This document shows, in pieces, positions 1-9,899 of a stretch of 64,000 nt of DNA. Source of the DNA: Ypsolopha sequella (Eukaryota > Arthropoda > Insecta > Lepidoptera > Ypsolophidae); assembly GCA_934047225.1 (NCBI GenBank), contig CAKOHE010000052.1, positions 147,850 to 211,849 on the forward strand, read 5' to 3'. Position 1 is the first letter of the stretch, and every line of letters starts with the position of its first letter. The notes beneath the pieces were generated by a model. The model had not been told where the DNA came from. It did no database searches and saw only the letters and a list, made by a program, of their open reading frames with translations. The translations under genes and the position numbers were made by a program.

Positions 1-58
1 AAAAATGTTACGTTAACATAACTGTGAATTGATAAAAAAGTGGTGGTTGAACAGTAAG

Positions 59-1249
59 ATGTCCGGAATCAATTCTCAACGTGATTTCGTCGCTAACTAC
101 AAAAAGGAAACATGCTCCAATTTGAGCATCCTCAGCAAGATTTACCCGATGGACCCCGATCTAGCGAGGCAGATATTCAAAGAAGAAGCCTTGCAAAAGC
201 CTACCCAGCATGTTTTCATACACCTATCTCACTACCTTGCATGCATCTTCGATGCCCAAAAAGCATCGAAAATTACATGGCCTGTATATGATTCTAAGTC
301 GGAGAAGACGTACAGATCCGAGTTTTCAAGCATCATCACCGAGTATTGTAAGCAGGGATTGTTATCACCAGTTTTATCTTCTTATTTTGTAAATCCGGGA
401 TGCTACAAAGTAACTAAACTCATGTTTCAACTATCACAGCTTGCTGTCCAGAAAGCTTTACACTCTAAAATGGAGAAGGATTATCACAAAACTCTGTACA
501 AAGCTGTTACAAATAAGTACAGGTCTGAAAGTACAGATTTTTCAGAGTTTATTGATCATGAAACTGACCATATGATGAGTAAGTTCAATAAATATATACA
601 TAAAAAGAATTCTATGATAAGAATAAGTGCAGCAATGAAAACGAAGATAACTGTTCTGGAGGAAAGGTTATGCTCTTTAAAAAAGAAAGGGTTTGTGAGC
701 GAATTTATTGATAATTTCTTAAGAACACATAATTACGATGAAAAAATGAAGTGTGAAATTGAAAAAATGAAGGAAATTAATAATCCAGTGCCTATTCTAG
801 ATGCATGGTTGGACTACTTTGATGAAGAGATTATTAAAATGGAATCTGAATGGAATAGCAAGGCTTCCCCTTTTCTAAAATCTTCTAAAATATGTCAAGA
901 ATCAGCAGAAGCACTGATTTTAATGCACACTGGAGAAATTGATAAAAAATCCTATACAGTTGAATATGATCCTAAATCAGATCAACTTGAGACGAAACAT
1001 TTAGAGATGCAAGTAAACACCCAACAGAAATACATTCTGAAAAACATAATCAAAGATGAAAGACTGAATTTTCCTAATCTCATCAGAGGCTTTGTTATAG
1101 CCATGTGCCATATTTTGAAAAATTCAGAAATGGTAGACATTTACAAAATAAATGAACATTTAGACGCTGAAAGGAGAAATTTTGGAGAGATAGTGACCAC
1201 ACTCAAAACTTTGATTGACAGAGTATACAATGCAGAAAAGAAACTACAG
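59..1249 (+). other. HAUS6: HAUS6 exon 1
   Basis: Exactly 397 codons from ATG to the donor 'aaactacag|gtaatg'. It holds the whole conserved N-terminal domain and the first predicted helical region. The frame remains open for 16 more codons into the intron, so a naive ORF caller would overrun to 1300. Confidence 0.8.
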
Positions 1250-2621
1250 GTAATGATGATTTATATTACTAGATTTGTAAGCAATTTCTTTTTCTTGTAG
1301 TTTCATAAATGTATAATAATAAAAATAATTTTTATATTTCAGAAATCACCAGTGAATGTCTTGAATCAATCAATAATATCGAAGGAATTATCTGAAATAC
1401 CACCATTACCGAGCCTTTCTAGTCTTAAATCCAACTGGGATACTAACCAAGCTATCTTCGACTATTTTACACCTCTTCACTTTTCTAAACAACACTTTAA
1501 TTTTCGCCACAAGTCTATTACTCATACATTTACAAAACCCCAACCCAAACCTATAGTAACGCCCTTTCACTATCCACCTAGAAATGACTTCCTTAGGGGT
1601 CTAAAATCTGGACATCTTAGAACGACAAACCAACCAAAACTCAACATGAGTCAAAAAAACATTTCAATTATAGCACAATCTAATGAAACAATTTCTGAAT
1701 GCTGTTCGGGATTCACTGCACAACAAATTCAGAGACTTCTTTCAACAAAAAAGAGAAGCAGCTACAAAAAAGAGAAGCAGCTCCAAAAAACAAAAGTTTA
1801 ACTTGGAACGTCCTAAAATCAATGTCAAGAAAGGTGGTCTGTTCAATGAAACAGTTGATAGTGGACTTATCCGAAGCCATTCCAGTCCAAATCTCTTTGA
1901 GAGTAAAACAAAGAGGTCCCGAGGTAGATTGCTATCTATCATGAAAGAAGACACCTTAAGTTCAGAAGTTTCAGGTATAACTGTTCTGGACCACAGCAAA
2001 CAAGGTACTCCTGAAAGACCTGTACCATCTGGGAGTTCAAGAAAACTTTTAGATGCATTAAGCATTCCAACTATTACTGTAAGCCCTGTTAAACTTATGG
2101 AGGTGAAGCTCAACCATATTTTAAAAGAGACTGATGGTGTAGATTTTAGTCTGGAAAATGTGGTAAAAACAGAAATACCAAAAGAAAAGTCTATACATCA
2201 AAGTATAGAGAGTTTAACGGTAAAAGAAACATCAAACACACCTAAAAATAATGTGCATCCTATTAGAAAAACAAGTTCTATAGAGAAAATTATTAACAGA
2301 TATAAAAAGGTTCGTGCAAGCAATGTTTTTCCAACAGAAAATAAAGAAGATGGTAGAAAAGATATTAAAACAATCTTTGAAGAAAGGGAGAACAAGATGT
2401 ACCCTGTAAATGTGGATGTGATGACTGCGAATAGAGTCTTATTGCCAGATCTATTAAGTCCAAGTTGCAGTGTAGCCTCAAAAAGTCCTACACCACACTT
2501 TTTAGATCAATTGTGCTTTGAGCTTGAAGAAAAGGAGTATAATAGGATGCCTAGAGAAAGTCTTGGTGCTGCATTGGGTGTAGATCAAACATTCTTAGAC
2601 CAATTTGATTTGATGGACTGA
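59..2621 (+). CDS. HAUS6: HAUS augmin-like complex subunit 6 (Dgt6-like), two exons, frame broken
   Basis: HAUS6 is a subunit of the augmin complex, which recruits gamma-tubulin to existing spindle microtubules for branching nucleation. The N-terminal ~120 residues match the HAUS6 N-terminal family as I know it: 'HVFIHLSHYLACIFD', then 'WPVYDSKSEKTYRSEF', then 'LSSYFVNPGCYKVTKLMFQL', in the order seen in vertebrate HAUS6. The middle is charged and probably coiled coil; the C-terminal half is low-complexity and Ser/Lys rich, as in the family. The start is the first in-frame ATG (59; purine at -3). Exon 1 (59-1249) ends at donor GTAATG; exon 2 starts at 1343 after TTTATATTTCAG; the intron is 93 bp and phase 0. 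Exon 2 is open to 1801 in one frame and then to the stop at 2621 in another; a 19-bp duplication at 1745-1782 accounts for the shift. Intact length would be about 815 residues. Family identity is fairly sure; functional state is uncertain. Confidence 0.82.
1343..2621 (+). other. HAUS6: HAUS6 exon 2 (3' coding exon)
   Basis: Begins after 'tttatatttcag' and continues in phase 0 (K-S-P-V-N-V-L). It carries short repeated Ser/Thr-Pro motifs and ends with an acidic/hydrophobic tail 'FLDQFDLMD'. The frame switches at the 19-bp duplication; downstream of it the second frame is open for more than 270 codons, so this region was under coding constraint until recently or the break is an assembly error. 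Confidence 0.75.
1745..1782 (+). repeat. 19-bp perfect tandem duplication in HAUS6 coding sequence
   Basis: Two identical 19-bp units (1745-1763 and 1764-1782), each 'acaaaaaagagaagcagct'. 19 is not a multiple of 3, so the second copy shifts the frame. Reading with only one unit joins the two long open frames without any stop. Confidence 0.9.
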
Positions 2622-2655
2622 TTGATTAGTTGTTTTCTATTTTAATGTACCTATA

Positions 2656-2661
2656 AATAAA
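2656..2661 (+). promoter_or_regulatory. Polyadenylation signal of HAUS6
   Basis: AATAAA 35 bp after the HAUS6 stop codon, a normal position for the 3' end of this gene. Confidence 0.6.
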
Positions 2662-2942
2662 GGTACCGCTAAAATTCAACCTAATTATTAAAATTTGTTT
2701 ATTTTACTATTTAGAAAATTGTAGAATTTATAAAATTTTATGCTTTTGTGCATGTAATCCCAACCACCAAAGTAGTCTTAGATTGATTAGACCTTATAGA
2801 CTATAAGATAATCGTCTTGTAAATGTTTTGGTATATGCTTTATAATACATATAGGTAGATATATGCTCCTATGATAGTCAAAATTAAGCCAGTATGTCTT
2901 CAAAAACGTATGCTCTTATTATTTATTCTTGTACATAGTAAA
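2662..2942. other. Intergenic AT-rich stretch
   Basis: No coding or repeat signature seen between the HAUS6 3' end and the first small inverted-repeat element. Confidence 0.5.
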
Positions 2943-3098
2943 GCAGATTCTGGAGGCTTTAGTTTTAGTGCTATCAAAACTAAAATTATTCCAAAGTAAT
3001 TTAGCTTCTGTTCCTAATACTTAAGGACTATATTGCAACGAAGAACATTTATTTTTGACAGCACTAAAACTAAAATTAAAACCTTCAGAATTGGCTTA
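2943..3098. mobile_element. Small inverted-repeat element (MITE family 1)
   Basis: Imperfect inverted ends: 'ggctttagttttagtgct' on the left and 'agcactaaaactaaaatt' on the right, with 'cttctgttcctaatacttaa' in the middle. The same modules recur at 51.5-51.95 kb, so this is a dispersed family. No coding capacity. Confidence 0.6.
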
Positions 3099-3177
3099 AA
3101 TATACATATAATTTTATTTTATGCTTTTGTAGGGTGTTAGTTTTTTTAAAGCAACATGAGAGCACTTTAACCCCTCA

Positions 3178-3493
3178 GCCACAGCTTCAGGCTTCGAGAG
3201 GCGCGCCAAGCGGTTCTTCTTGCGAAAGCGCCGGCGCGGCGGACAGAACAAATGTATGAAGTTGTATGAGTGTTGAGTTGACAGTGGTGTGCGGGGAGGG
3301 GGGCGGTTGAAACAGTGATCGAGCGCACAGGACGAACCTAGTGTCGAGCGCGTTGAGCGAGCGAGCGCGCTATACATGATTCAATATACTCTGACATGAA
3401 GGCGCCGACGGGTGTCATGGCAGGGCAAAGCCCGTCGCAAAAACCGCCTGGAAGCGCAGCAAGAAGCGCCGCCAGAAGCCTGAAGCTGTGGCC
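3178..3493. mobile_element. GC-rich inverted-repeat element, unclassified
   Basis: A GC-rich island in AT-rich DNA, bounded by inverted ends 'gccacagcttcaggcttc' (3178) and 'gaagcctgaagctgtggc' (3475-3492). It has short ORFs on the minus strand with no recognisable domain. Could be a non-autonomous DNA transposon or a GC-rich promoter-like island; the inverted ends favour the former. Confidence 0.4.
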
Positions 3494-3499
3494 TTGGCG

Positions 3500-4130
3500 T
3501 AAAACAGCTGCGTTGCTGCGTTTTAGGATCAGTAGGTATAGGTAAACATACTTAAAATGGAATGTAAGACAAGACATAGTAATCTCGGGAAGACAATTAA
3601 AAGTGTAGATTGGCCCTATGTAATTTAAGTCTGTAATTCAATTTCAAATGTAAAAACTGGGCAAGTTCGAATCAGAATCGTGCACCGACGGTTTTGTATT
3701 TCGTCAGTTTTGGGGACAGTAAGGACAATAATTGACTGTACCAAAAGATGGGTCTGTAACGACGTTACTTCATATAGGTTTGTAATTTATTTTCGTAACT
3801 TCCTAACTGCTATTCTGCTATGTATTTCCTGTTATCTTTTCGTAATAAACTATCACCGAAATGTCTTTGTGATGTCTCATATTTTTCAGTTCACCAGTTT
3901 CGGATAAAATTTATACCCTTACATAAACTTTTTTGAAGCTTTTCTTGAGATCAAGATTTTTTGAGATTTGTACAAGTAAATGTAGCAAAACTATATTTTT
4001 ATATACATATATACATACTGTAGCTTGTCTCCCAGAGGGATAGACACAACCTACAAATTTCTCGCCTGACTCCGCACATACAACCTCAAGCTCTTTTAGA
4101 CTAGTGTTGTGTGTGACTGTCTGGAAAATT
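3500..4130. other. Intergenic stretch without recognised features
   Basis: AT-rich; small ORFs on both strands lack family signatures. A 'cccagagggatagacaca'-type repeat core near 4030 suggests old TE debris. Confidence 0.4.
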
Positions 4131-4250
4131 TTCAAACTGGTTTGGACATAATTATATGCACCGGTTTGCAAATCGAACCGACAAATTTGATGTAAACCGT
4201 TTAACAAACCGAGTCGACAAACGCGATGCGACAAATTATGATATGATCGT
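4131..4250 (-). repeat. Dispersed repeat shared with 25.85-25.93 kb
   Basis: Contains 'tttgtcgactcggtttgt' and 'gcaaaccggt'-type motifs on the minus strand, matching the plus strand around 25851-25925 ('tttgtctactcggtttgt', 'aaactggtttgcatg'). Two diverged copies in opposite orientation; probably a short MITE. Confidence 0.4.
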
Positions 4251-4881
4251 ATGATAAAGAGACAGAATTATAAAAATAAGTTCAATTCTGCTTAAACTTT
4301 CTAAAAAAAAATATTTTTAATATACTTAAGTGATAGGCCAAATCGATTAATGAGGGGTTTTCAAAGTCAAATTAAAAAAGAAAAAGTAGTACCGAACGAC
4401 TCGATAGATGGTGCAGCTTGTACTAAAAGTGTCAATAAATGTGTTTCTGGCAACACTAGATTCATGTGTTATTGCTAAGATCTATTGTTCTTTCCATAGT
4501 GAATTCTCAGGGAAACTGTGTGTTCCTATATTTTTACAATTAGCCGCAACGCATCAGCTGACCATGTTGAAAGTTGAATGAAACACCAAGTAGAAAACAA
4601 CACCATATATACACAACAAAATGAGAATATTTTTGTGAAGGGTGTTGTTGGATTTGACGATTGACTTGAAATTTTTTAGCCCACAAAATATTGCTACCCA
4701 CAGATTAAAAAATAATCTTTGATTTTTGACACTTTAAAGCAGGGTAACGCCATCTATGTTTACCTCTGAAAGCTTGATCAAGGTTAGTCTGGAAAACCGC
4801 TCATTATACAAGTAACTCGATCGCAACTAATACAAAAAAAAATACAAAAATTATTTATTGAATCAAAAAAAAACATACAGA
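4251..4881. other. Intergenic stretch upstream of the BEL/Pao element
   Basis: AT-rich, no long ORF, no recognised repeat. It ends at the AGCAC target site of the BEL/Pao insertion. Confidence 0.4.
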
Positions 4882-4886
4882 AGCAC
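4882..4886 (+). repeat. Target-site duplication of BEL/Pao element 1 (left)
   Basis: AGCAC; the same five bases follow the 3' LTR at 13239-13243. Five-bp duplications are usual for BEL/Pao integrases. Confidence 0.9.
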
Positions 4887-5121
4887 TGTTCGGTTTTATG
4901 CTGATGCACCGAACACGTGATATGCAAGCGGCACGCGACGAGTTAACTAATTCTTAATTTGAACAAATCAGTGCATCAATCGGTGCCGTCGCGACCGGGT
5001 GCATTCACATAACATTTCTCAACATTTAAACTAATTAGAATAACATTGCATAAAAGATTAAAATAATAATCTGGACTTTTAAATAACATTTACAACAGAC
5101 ATTTAATCCGTTCCCGTTACA
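4887..5121 (+). repeat. 5' LTR of BEL/Pao element 1
   Basis: Starts TGTTCGG and ends GTTACA, 235 bp, identical by eye to 13004-13238. Contains a short inverted motif near its start ('tgttcgg...ccgaaca'). Confidence 0.92.
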
Positions 5122-5136
5122 TTGGTCCTTCGAACC
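5122..5136 (+). promoter_or_regulatory. Probable primer binding site of BEL/Pao element 1
   Basis: 'ttggtccttcgaacc' starts directly after the LTR. TGG complements a tRNA CCA end, and 'ttcgaacc' complements a T-arm. A near-identical motif sits next to the 5' LTR of the second BEL/Pao element, supporting the assignment. Which tRNA primes is not determined. Confidence 0.65.
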
Positions 5137-5358
5137 TTTGGGACCTCTCGCGCGGTGTATAAAGAACAGTACAAAACGTGTGAGGTGTCAATGAACTAGT
5201 GAAACATTTGGTGAAACGGATCGCAGTGTCAACAACAAGGATTGCAGGAGGTGCGCATTGACGGCTTTCTACAACCAACAGCGGTAACATTAAAGGAGAA
5301 ATTCAAGTAAGATCGATCCTTTTATACATTAACATTAAATACCTACACTTCTCGCATC

Positions 5359-8300
5359 ATGTCGCTGGAAGAACAGTATGATCGCTTGGAAGAGCTTAGC
5401 AGATATTGGGAAAACTTCAAAAAGGACAGTCAGGAGAGGAAAAGTAGGCAGGATTATTATAAAAATCAATGGAGTAAGGTGGAAGCCTTGTGGAGTACGA
5501 TCCAGTTCAACCATGATCGACTGCTTATGGATCTTAGTCAATCCGATACGTATTTTACAAACAAAAATTACGAAAAAGCTAAGGAGATTTTGGCGCATTA
5601 CACCAGTGCCATAAAACAAGGAGGAACCAAATTATTAGGATCCAAAGGAGAGTTGGAGAGAGGAAACGGAGTGAAAGAAGCTGGAGATAATCAACCCCAT
5701 CAACAACCCTTACAAAAACAGCAGGGAATCCACAGCAAATTGGACGAGAATAGACGTCAGCAACAGGCCAATTTTAAGGCATTTACAAGAACAGTGAAGA
5801 ACATTAGTGTAGAGGAAATGACGGAGAAATGGGAGTTTGAGGATGCGTTAAAAACGCTGGAGAATCGTTGGTCTGTAGTGGATAAATTACATTGGCAAAT
5901 TGAGAGCGAGTTGAATGAAGAAGGAGAAGACTCCGTTTATAACACCTTATTCAACCAGTTTGAAAAACAATTTATTAACCTGAAGAGGGACATCAATAAA
6001 AAAATGTGGTCAGCTTCTTACAAGGACAAGGTTACACCGAAATTAGAAATACCTTCTTTCAGTGGAAATTTCAATCAGTGGATGTCGTTCAAAGATTTAT
6101 TCATGGACGCCGTTCATAACAACAGGATGATACCCAACACTCAGAAGATGCAAATTTTGAAGACCAAAGTTAAAGGGGAAGCTGAGAGATTGATACAACA
6201 TTTACATATAAGTACCGAAAACTATGACTCGTGTTGGGAAATTCTTAATCACCGTTATAATAACAGGAGAATGATCTTCACTTCTCTTATGAACATGTTG
6301 TTTGCTTTGCCTAACATTCAACATAACTCCATAACATACATAAAAAGAATGCATGATGTGACGCTGGAAACATTGAATGCCATAAAAAATTTGGGAGTAG
6401 ACACAACAACATGGGACTCTATCCTGGTCCATTTACTATGTCAAAAATTAGACCAAGATACCTACAACGACTACTTGGAATCAGTAAAAAATCCACGTGA
6501 GTTACCTATCCTACAAGAGCTTTTAAACTACCTCGAAAGCAAATTTACTACCCTGGAAACAACCGCTCGTAGAAAACAGGAGTCTAATCCTAATTCCCAA
6601 AAACTATATTTTCATAATTCCAATAACAATAAAAGGTCGTCTAATTTTCAACAAACATCGAACAGCACACCTAGAGGGACAGGAAATGGGCAAATTGCGA
6701 AATCATACAACGTAACAGGGTCAGGAGGACACACGTGCCCACTATGCAAGAACCAACATGGCTTGTATAATTGTAAGACATTTTTACAATTACCTAACGA
6801 CAAGAAAATATCGACAGTAAAGAAACTTGGAATTTGTATGAATTGTTTGTTTTCGCACAATGGCAATGACTGCACTTCTACACACACATGCCGAAAGTGC
6901 TCCAATCAACATAATACGCTGTTGCACGATGCCTTAACTCGGTCAATGACTCGAACATCGGCACAGCACCAAACCATTGCCACCACGTCCAAAGACAATG
7001 AACCATGCACTTCTCATGTGTCTCAAGACAACTGCTCGGAGATATTATTGGCCACTGCGCAGTTAAAGGTTAAAGGAGCCGATGGTTGCTATCACATCAT
7101 GAGGGCCCTAGTAGACCAAGGGTCACAGAAATCCCTAATAAATGAGCACGCAGCTCAGGTGCTGGGGGTCAAGCGCCATCAGTGGAAAGGAGTGATCTTT
7201 GGCGTAGGCCAACGGGAAAACAATTGCAAGGGCAAAATGGAAATAACATGTGCGTCTTTGTATAATGAGTATCGTTTTGACACAGAGGTCTTGATCATGA
7301 ACAGTCTTATAAAAAATTTACCTAACAAAACATTTATGAAACCATCATGGTCGAACATTAAAAACATTAATCTAGCCGATCCAGAATTCTACATCAGTCG
7401 TCCCGTGGACTTACTACTGGGGGCAGATATTTATTCAAACATTTTATTGAGTGGCCTAATAAAGGGCGAGGACGCAACACAACCTGTAGCTCAACAAACA
7501 CAACTAGGCTGGTTGCTATGCGGCACCGCCCCAACATTTTATTGTAATGTTATTATGACCAACCTGGACGAGGTACAACAGTTTTGGGAGAATGAGGAGA
7601 TAATAGAAGATAGTGATTTGTCAGCAGAAGAGCTAGCCTGCGTAAAACATTATGATGAAACTACGAGAAGGACTCCAGATGGGAGATATGAAGTTCGCCT
7701 TCCCATGAAAGCAAACTTTGAGGAACACCTCGGAGATTCAAAACAAAAAGCAACAGCACAGTTGCTAAGTCAAGAAAGAAGGTTCAAAAGACAACAAAAC
7801 TTGGCATTGGCCTATAAAACATTTATGAGAGAATATCACGAATTGCAACATATGGAACAAGTAAACATTAACTCGAAACCTGAGTGTTATTTAGCACACC
7901 ATATCGTTGAAAGAAAGGAGTCAATAACCAGCAAATACAGGGTGGTCCTAAATGCCTCGGGAAAAACATCTACAGGATGTTCTCTCAATGACATGATGTA
8001 TAAAGGACCCAACTTACAACAAGATTTACAAATGCTGTTATTAAAGTGGAGACAATATCAGTATGCCTTTACTGCCGATATTGAGAAAATGTATCGACAA
8101 ATCTTGGTGAACAGACAAGACACGCCGTTACAGAAGATTGTCTGGAGAGATTCACCTGAACAAGTTATTCAGTCCTACGAGTTGTTAACAGTTACCTACG
8201 GCACTAAAGCAGCCCCCTTTTTAGCCATGCAAACGCTAAAGAGACTAGCTGCTGACGAGAGAAGTTCATTCTCTGAAGCGGCCGAAATCCTGGAAAGTGC

Positions 8301-9849
8301 TTTTTATATGGACGACCTGCTGCATGGCGCACATACCATCGAACAGGGAAAACAATTGGTCCGGGACCTTACCCTACTATTACGGTCGGGAGGGTTCAAT
8401 TTACGAAAATGGTCCTCTAACAACACAGAAATATTAGAAAACATTCCCGAACAACAAAACGCTGAACATATATTTCATTTAAAAACAGAAAACACCTCGA
8501 AAATTTTGGGCTTGGGATGGAACCCAATGGAGGATAAGTTTCAGTTCAAAGTTCAAATCTCAAATACACAGAAACTAACTAAACGAATCCTACTATCTGA
8601 AATATCTAAATTATTTGATCCCCTAGGCTGGTTGTCGCCAGTGATCGTAAAACTAAAATTATTATTTCAAAAGGTATGGAGATCGAATAGTCAATGGGAC
8701 GATGACGTCACACCAGAGGTTTATAAAGAGTGGACTAAGTTACAAGCGGACTTATCAAACTTAAACACCTACAAGATACCTAGATGGATTGGTAGTGGAG
8801 AATGGGACGTCATCGAATTACACGGGTTTTGTGATGCATCACTAGAGGCGTTCGCATGTGTCGTGTATATACGGGTCAAACAAACACAACAAGTAACCCT
8901 AATCGCTTCAAAAACCAAACTTGTACCACTCAAGAAAGATATAAAGTTACCAAGGCTTGAACTGAGCGGCGCTTATTTGCTAGCGAAATTAATCAAGAAA
9001 GTTAAGCAAGCTTTAGGTAAACAGGAGTGCGAAACATACGGGTGGACAGACTCTAAAGTGGTGTTGGGATGGCTAAACGGGGAACCAGATAGATGGAAAC
9101 CGTTTGTAGCTAATAGAGTACGTCATATAACAGAGATAATGCCTCCTAAACAGTGGCGATATGTGAAAACAGGAGAAAACCCGGCGGACGACGCAAGCCG
9201 GGGCTTATTCCCCTCTCAGTTCCTGAAAAAACAACTTATGTGGAAACACGGACCCGAATGGCTCCCCACCTTTGAGTCAAAACAAACAGAAAAGGAAACA
9301 TTCAACACGGATCAGGAACAAAAACAAATAAAACAAATAAACATTGTCCAACATAATCCAAAAGAAACAATTATAGATAATCTATTAACAAAATATAGCT
9401 CATATACAAAGGTCGTGCGTGTATTAGCATGGATACGCCGAGCGCTGACTCAGAAAGATGAACGACCGCGAGCAAACTACCTAACATTGCAAGAATTACG
9501 CAATGCTAAGATAGCAATTGTAAAACATGTACAGAAAACGGAATTTGGAGCGGAAATTGAGCAATTGCGAAAACACGGCCAAGTTGAAACAAAAAACAAA
9601 TTAATTCAGTTAAATCCTTACCTTGACGAAGGGAACATTTTAAGAGTTGGCGGTCGATTATCTCAAGCTAAGATCGGCATGGAGATGAAACATCCCAAAA
9701 TTATACCAAGTGGGTCCCGACTTTCAACCTTGCTCATCGACCAAGCCCATAAATTAACTTATCATGGTGGCCCGCGCCTTACGTTGGCTACTTTAAGACA
9801 GGAGTACTGGATCACTGGCGGTCAAAACATGGTAAAAAAAAAGAGATAA
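5359..9849 (+). CDS. BEL/Pao Gag-Pol polyprotein (gag, protease, RT, RNase H, start of integrase)
   Basis: 1,496 codons from ATG 5359 to a stop at 9847-9849. The N-terminal ~400 residues are a gag of the DUF1759 type. Cys/His-rich knuckles follow at ~6730-6930 (CPLCKNQHGLYNC, CMNC, CRKC). An aspartic protease-like segment has 'ALVDQGSQKS' (~7105-7134), the BEL version of D-S/T-G. RT has 'AFTADIEKMYRQI' and the catalytic 'YMDD' at 8305-8316. RNase H carries 'HGFCDAS' and 'YGWTDSKVVLGWL'. The frame ends in the integrase zinc-binding region right after a nine-A run; integrase continues in the -1 frame. Without the break gag, pol and env could form one very long frame. It makes the particle and copying enzymes of the element, not a host function. 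Confidence 0.92.
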   Translation: MSLEEQYDRLEELSRYWENFKKDSQERKSRQDYYKNQWSKVEALWSTIQFNHDRLLMDLSQSDTYFTNKNYEKAKEILAHYTSAIKQGGTKLLGSKGELERGNGVKEAGDNQPHQQPLQKQQGIHSKLDENRRQQQANFKAFTRTVKNISVEEMTEKWEFEDALKTLENRWSVVDKLHWQIESELNEEGEDSVYNTLFNQFEKQFINLKRDINKKMWSASYKDKVTPKLEIPSFSGNFNQWMSFKDLFMDAVHNNRMIPNTQKMQILKTKVKGEAERLIQHLHISTENYDSCWEILNHRYNNRRMIFTSLMNMLFALPNIQHNSITYIKRMHDVTLETLNAIKNLGVDTTTWDSILVHLLCQKLDQDTYNDYLESVKNPRELPILQELLNYLESKFTTLETTARRKQESNPNSQKLYFHNSNNNKRSSNFQQTSNSTPRGTGNGQIAKSYNVTGSGGHTCPLCKNQHGLYNCKTFLQLPNDKKISTVKKLGICMNCLFSHNGNDCTSTHTCRKCSNQHNTLLHDALTRSMTRTSAQHQTIATTSKDNEPCTSHVSQDNCSEILLATAQLKVKGADGCYHIMRALVDQGSQKSLINEHAAQVLGVKRHQWKGVIFGVGQRENNCKGKMEITCASLYNEYRFDTEVLIMNSLIKNLPNKTFMKPSWSNIKNINLADPEFYISRPVDLLLGADIYSNILLSGLIKGEDATQPVAQQTQLGWLLCGTAPTFYCNVIMTNLDEVQQFWENEEIIEDSDLSAEELACVKHYDETTRRTPDGRYEVRLPMKANFEEHLGDSKQKATAQLLSQERRFKRQQNLALAYKTFMREYHELQHMEQVNINSKPECYLAHHIVERKESITSKYRVVLNASGKTSTGCSLNDMMYKGPNLQQDLQMLLLKWRQYQYAFTADIEKMYRQILVNRQDTPLQKIVWRDSPEQVIQSYELLTVTYGTKAAPFLAMQTLKRLAADERSSFSEAAEILESAFYMDDLLHGAHTIEQGKQLVRDLTLLLRSGGFNLRKWSSNNTEILENIPEQQNAEHIFHLKTENTSKILGLGWNPMEDKFQFKVQISNTQKLTKRILLSEISKLFDPLGWLSPVIVKLKLLFQKVWRSNSQWDDDVTPEVYKEWTKLQADLSNLNTYKIPRWIGSGEWDVIELHGFCDASLEAFACVVYIRVKQTQQVTLIASKTKLVPLKKDIKLPRLELSGAYLLAKLIKKVKQALGKQECETYGWTDSKVVLGWLNGEPDRWKPFVANRVRHITEIMPPKQWRYVKTGENPADDASRGLFPSQFLKKQLMWKHGPEWLPTFESKQTEKETFNTDQEQKQIKQINIVQHNPKETIIDNLLTKYSSYTKVVRVLAWIRRALTQKDERPRANYLTLQELRNAKIAIVKHVQKTEFGAEIEQLRKHGQVETKNKLIQLNPYLDEGNILRVGGRLSQAKIGMEMKHPKIIPSGSRLSTLLIDQAHKLTYHGGPRLTLATLRQEYWITGGQNMVKKKR
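9834..9842 (+). other. Nine-A run where the BEL/Pao frame changes
   Basis: The upstream frame stops seven bases after the run; the downstream frame is open across it. A one-base deletion, sequencing error, or slippage in the homopolymer would each explain the switch. This is mid-integrase, not a usual programmed frameshift position. Confidence 0.7.
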
Positions 9850-9899
9850 GGAAGTGTATTACCTGCCGAAAGCACGAGGGGCAAACCCAAAAACAGCTG

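Noticed and set aside
3114..3577. Protein-coding gene in the GC-rich island
   Set aside because: Minus-strand ORFs are short, overlap each other and have no family signature; inverted ends suggest a repeat.
9834..9849. Programmed -1 frameshift site
   Set aside because: The position in the middle of integrase is unusual for programmed shifting and no pseudoknot was recognised; an indel in the A-run is simpler.
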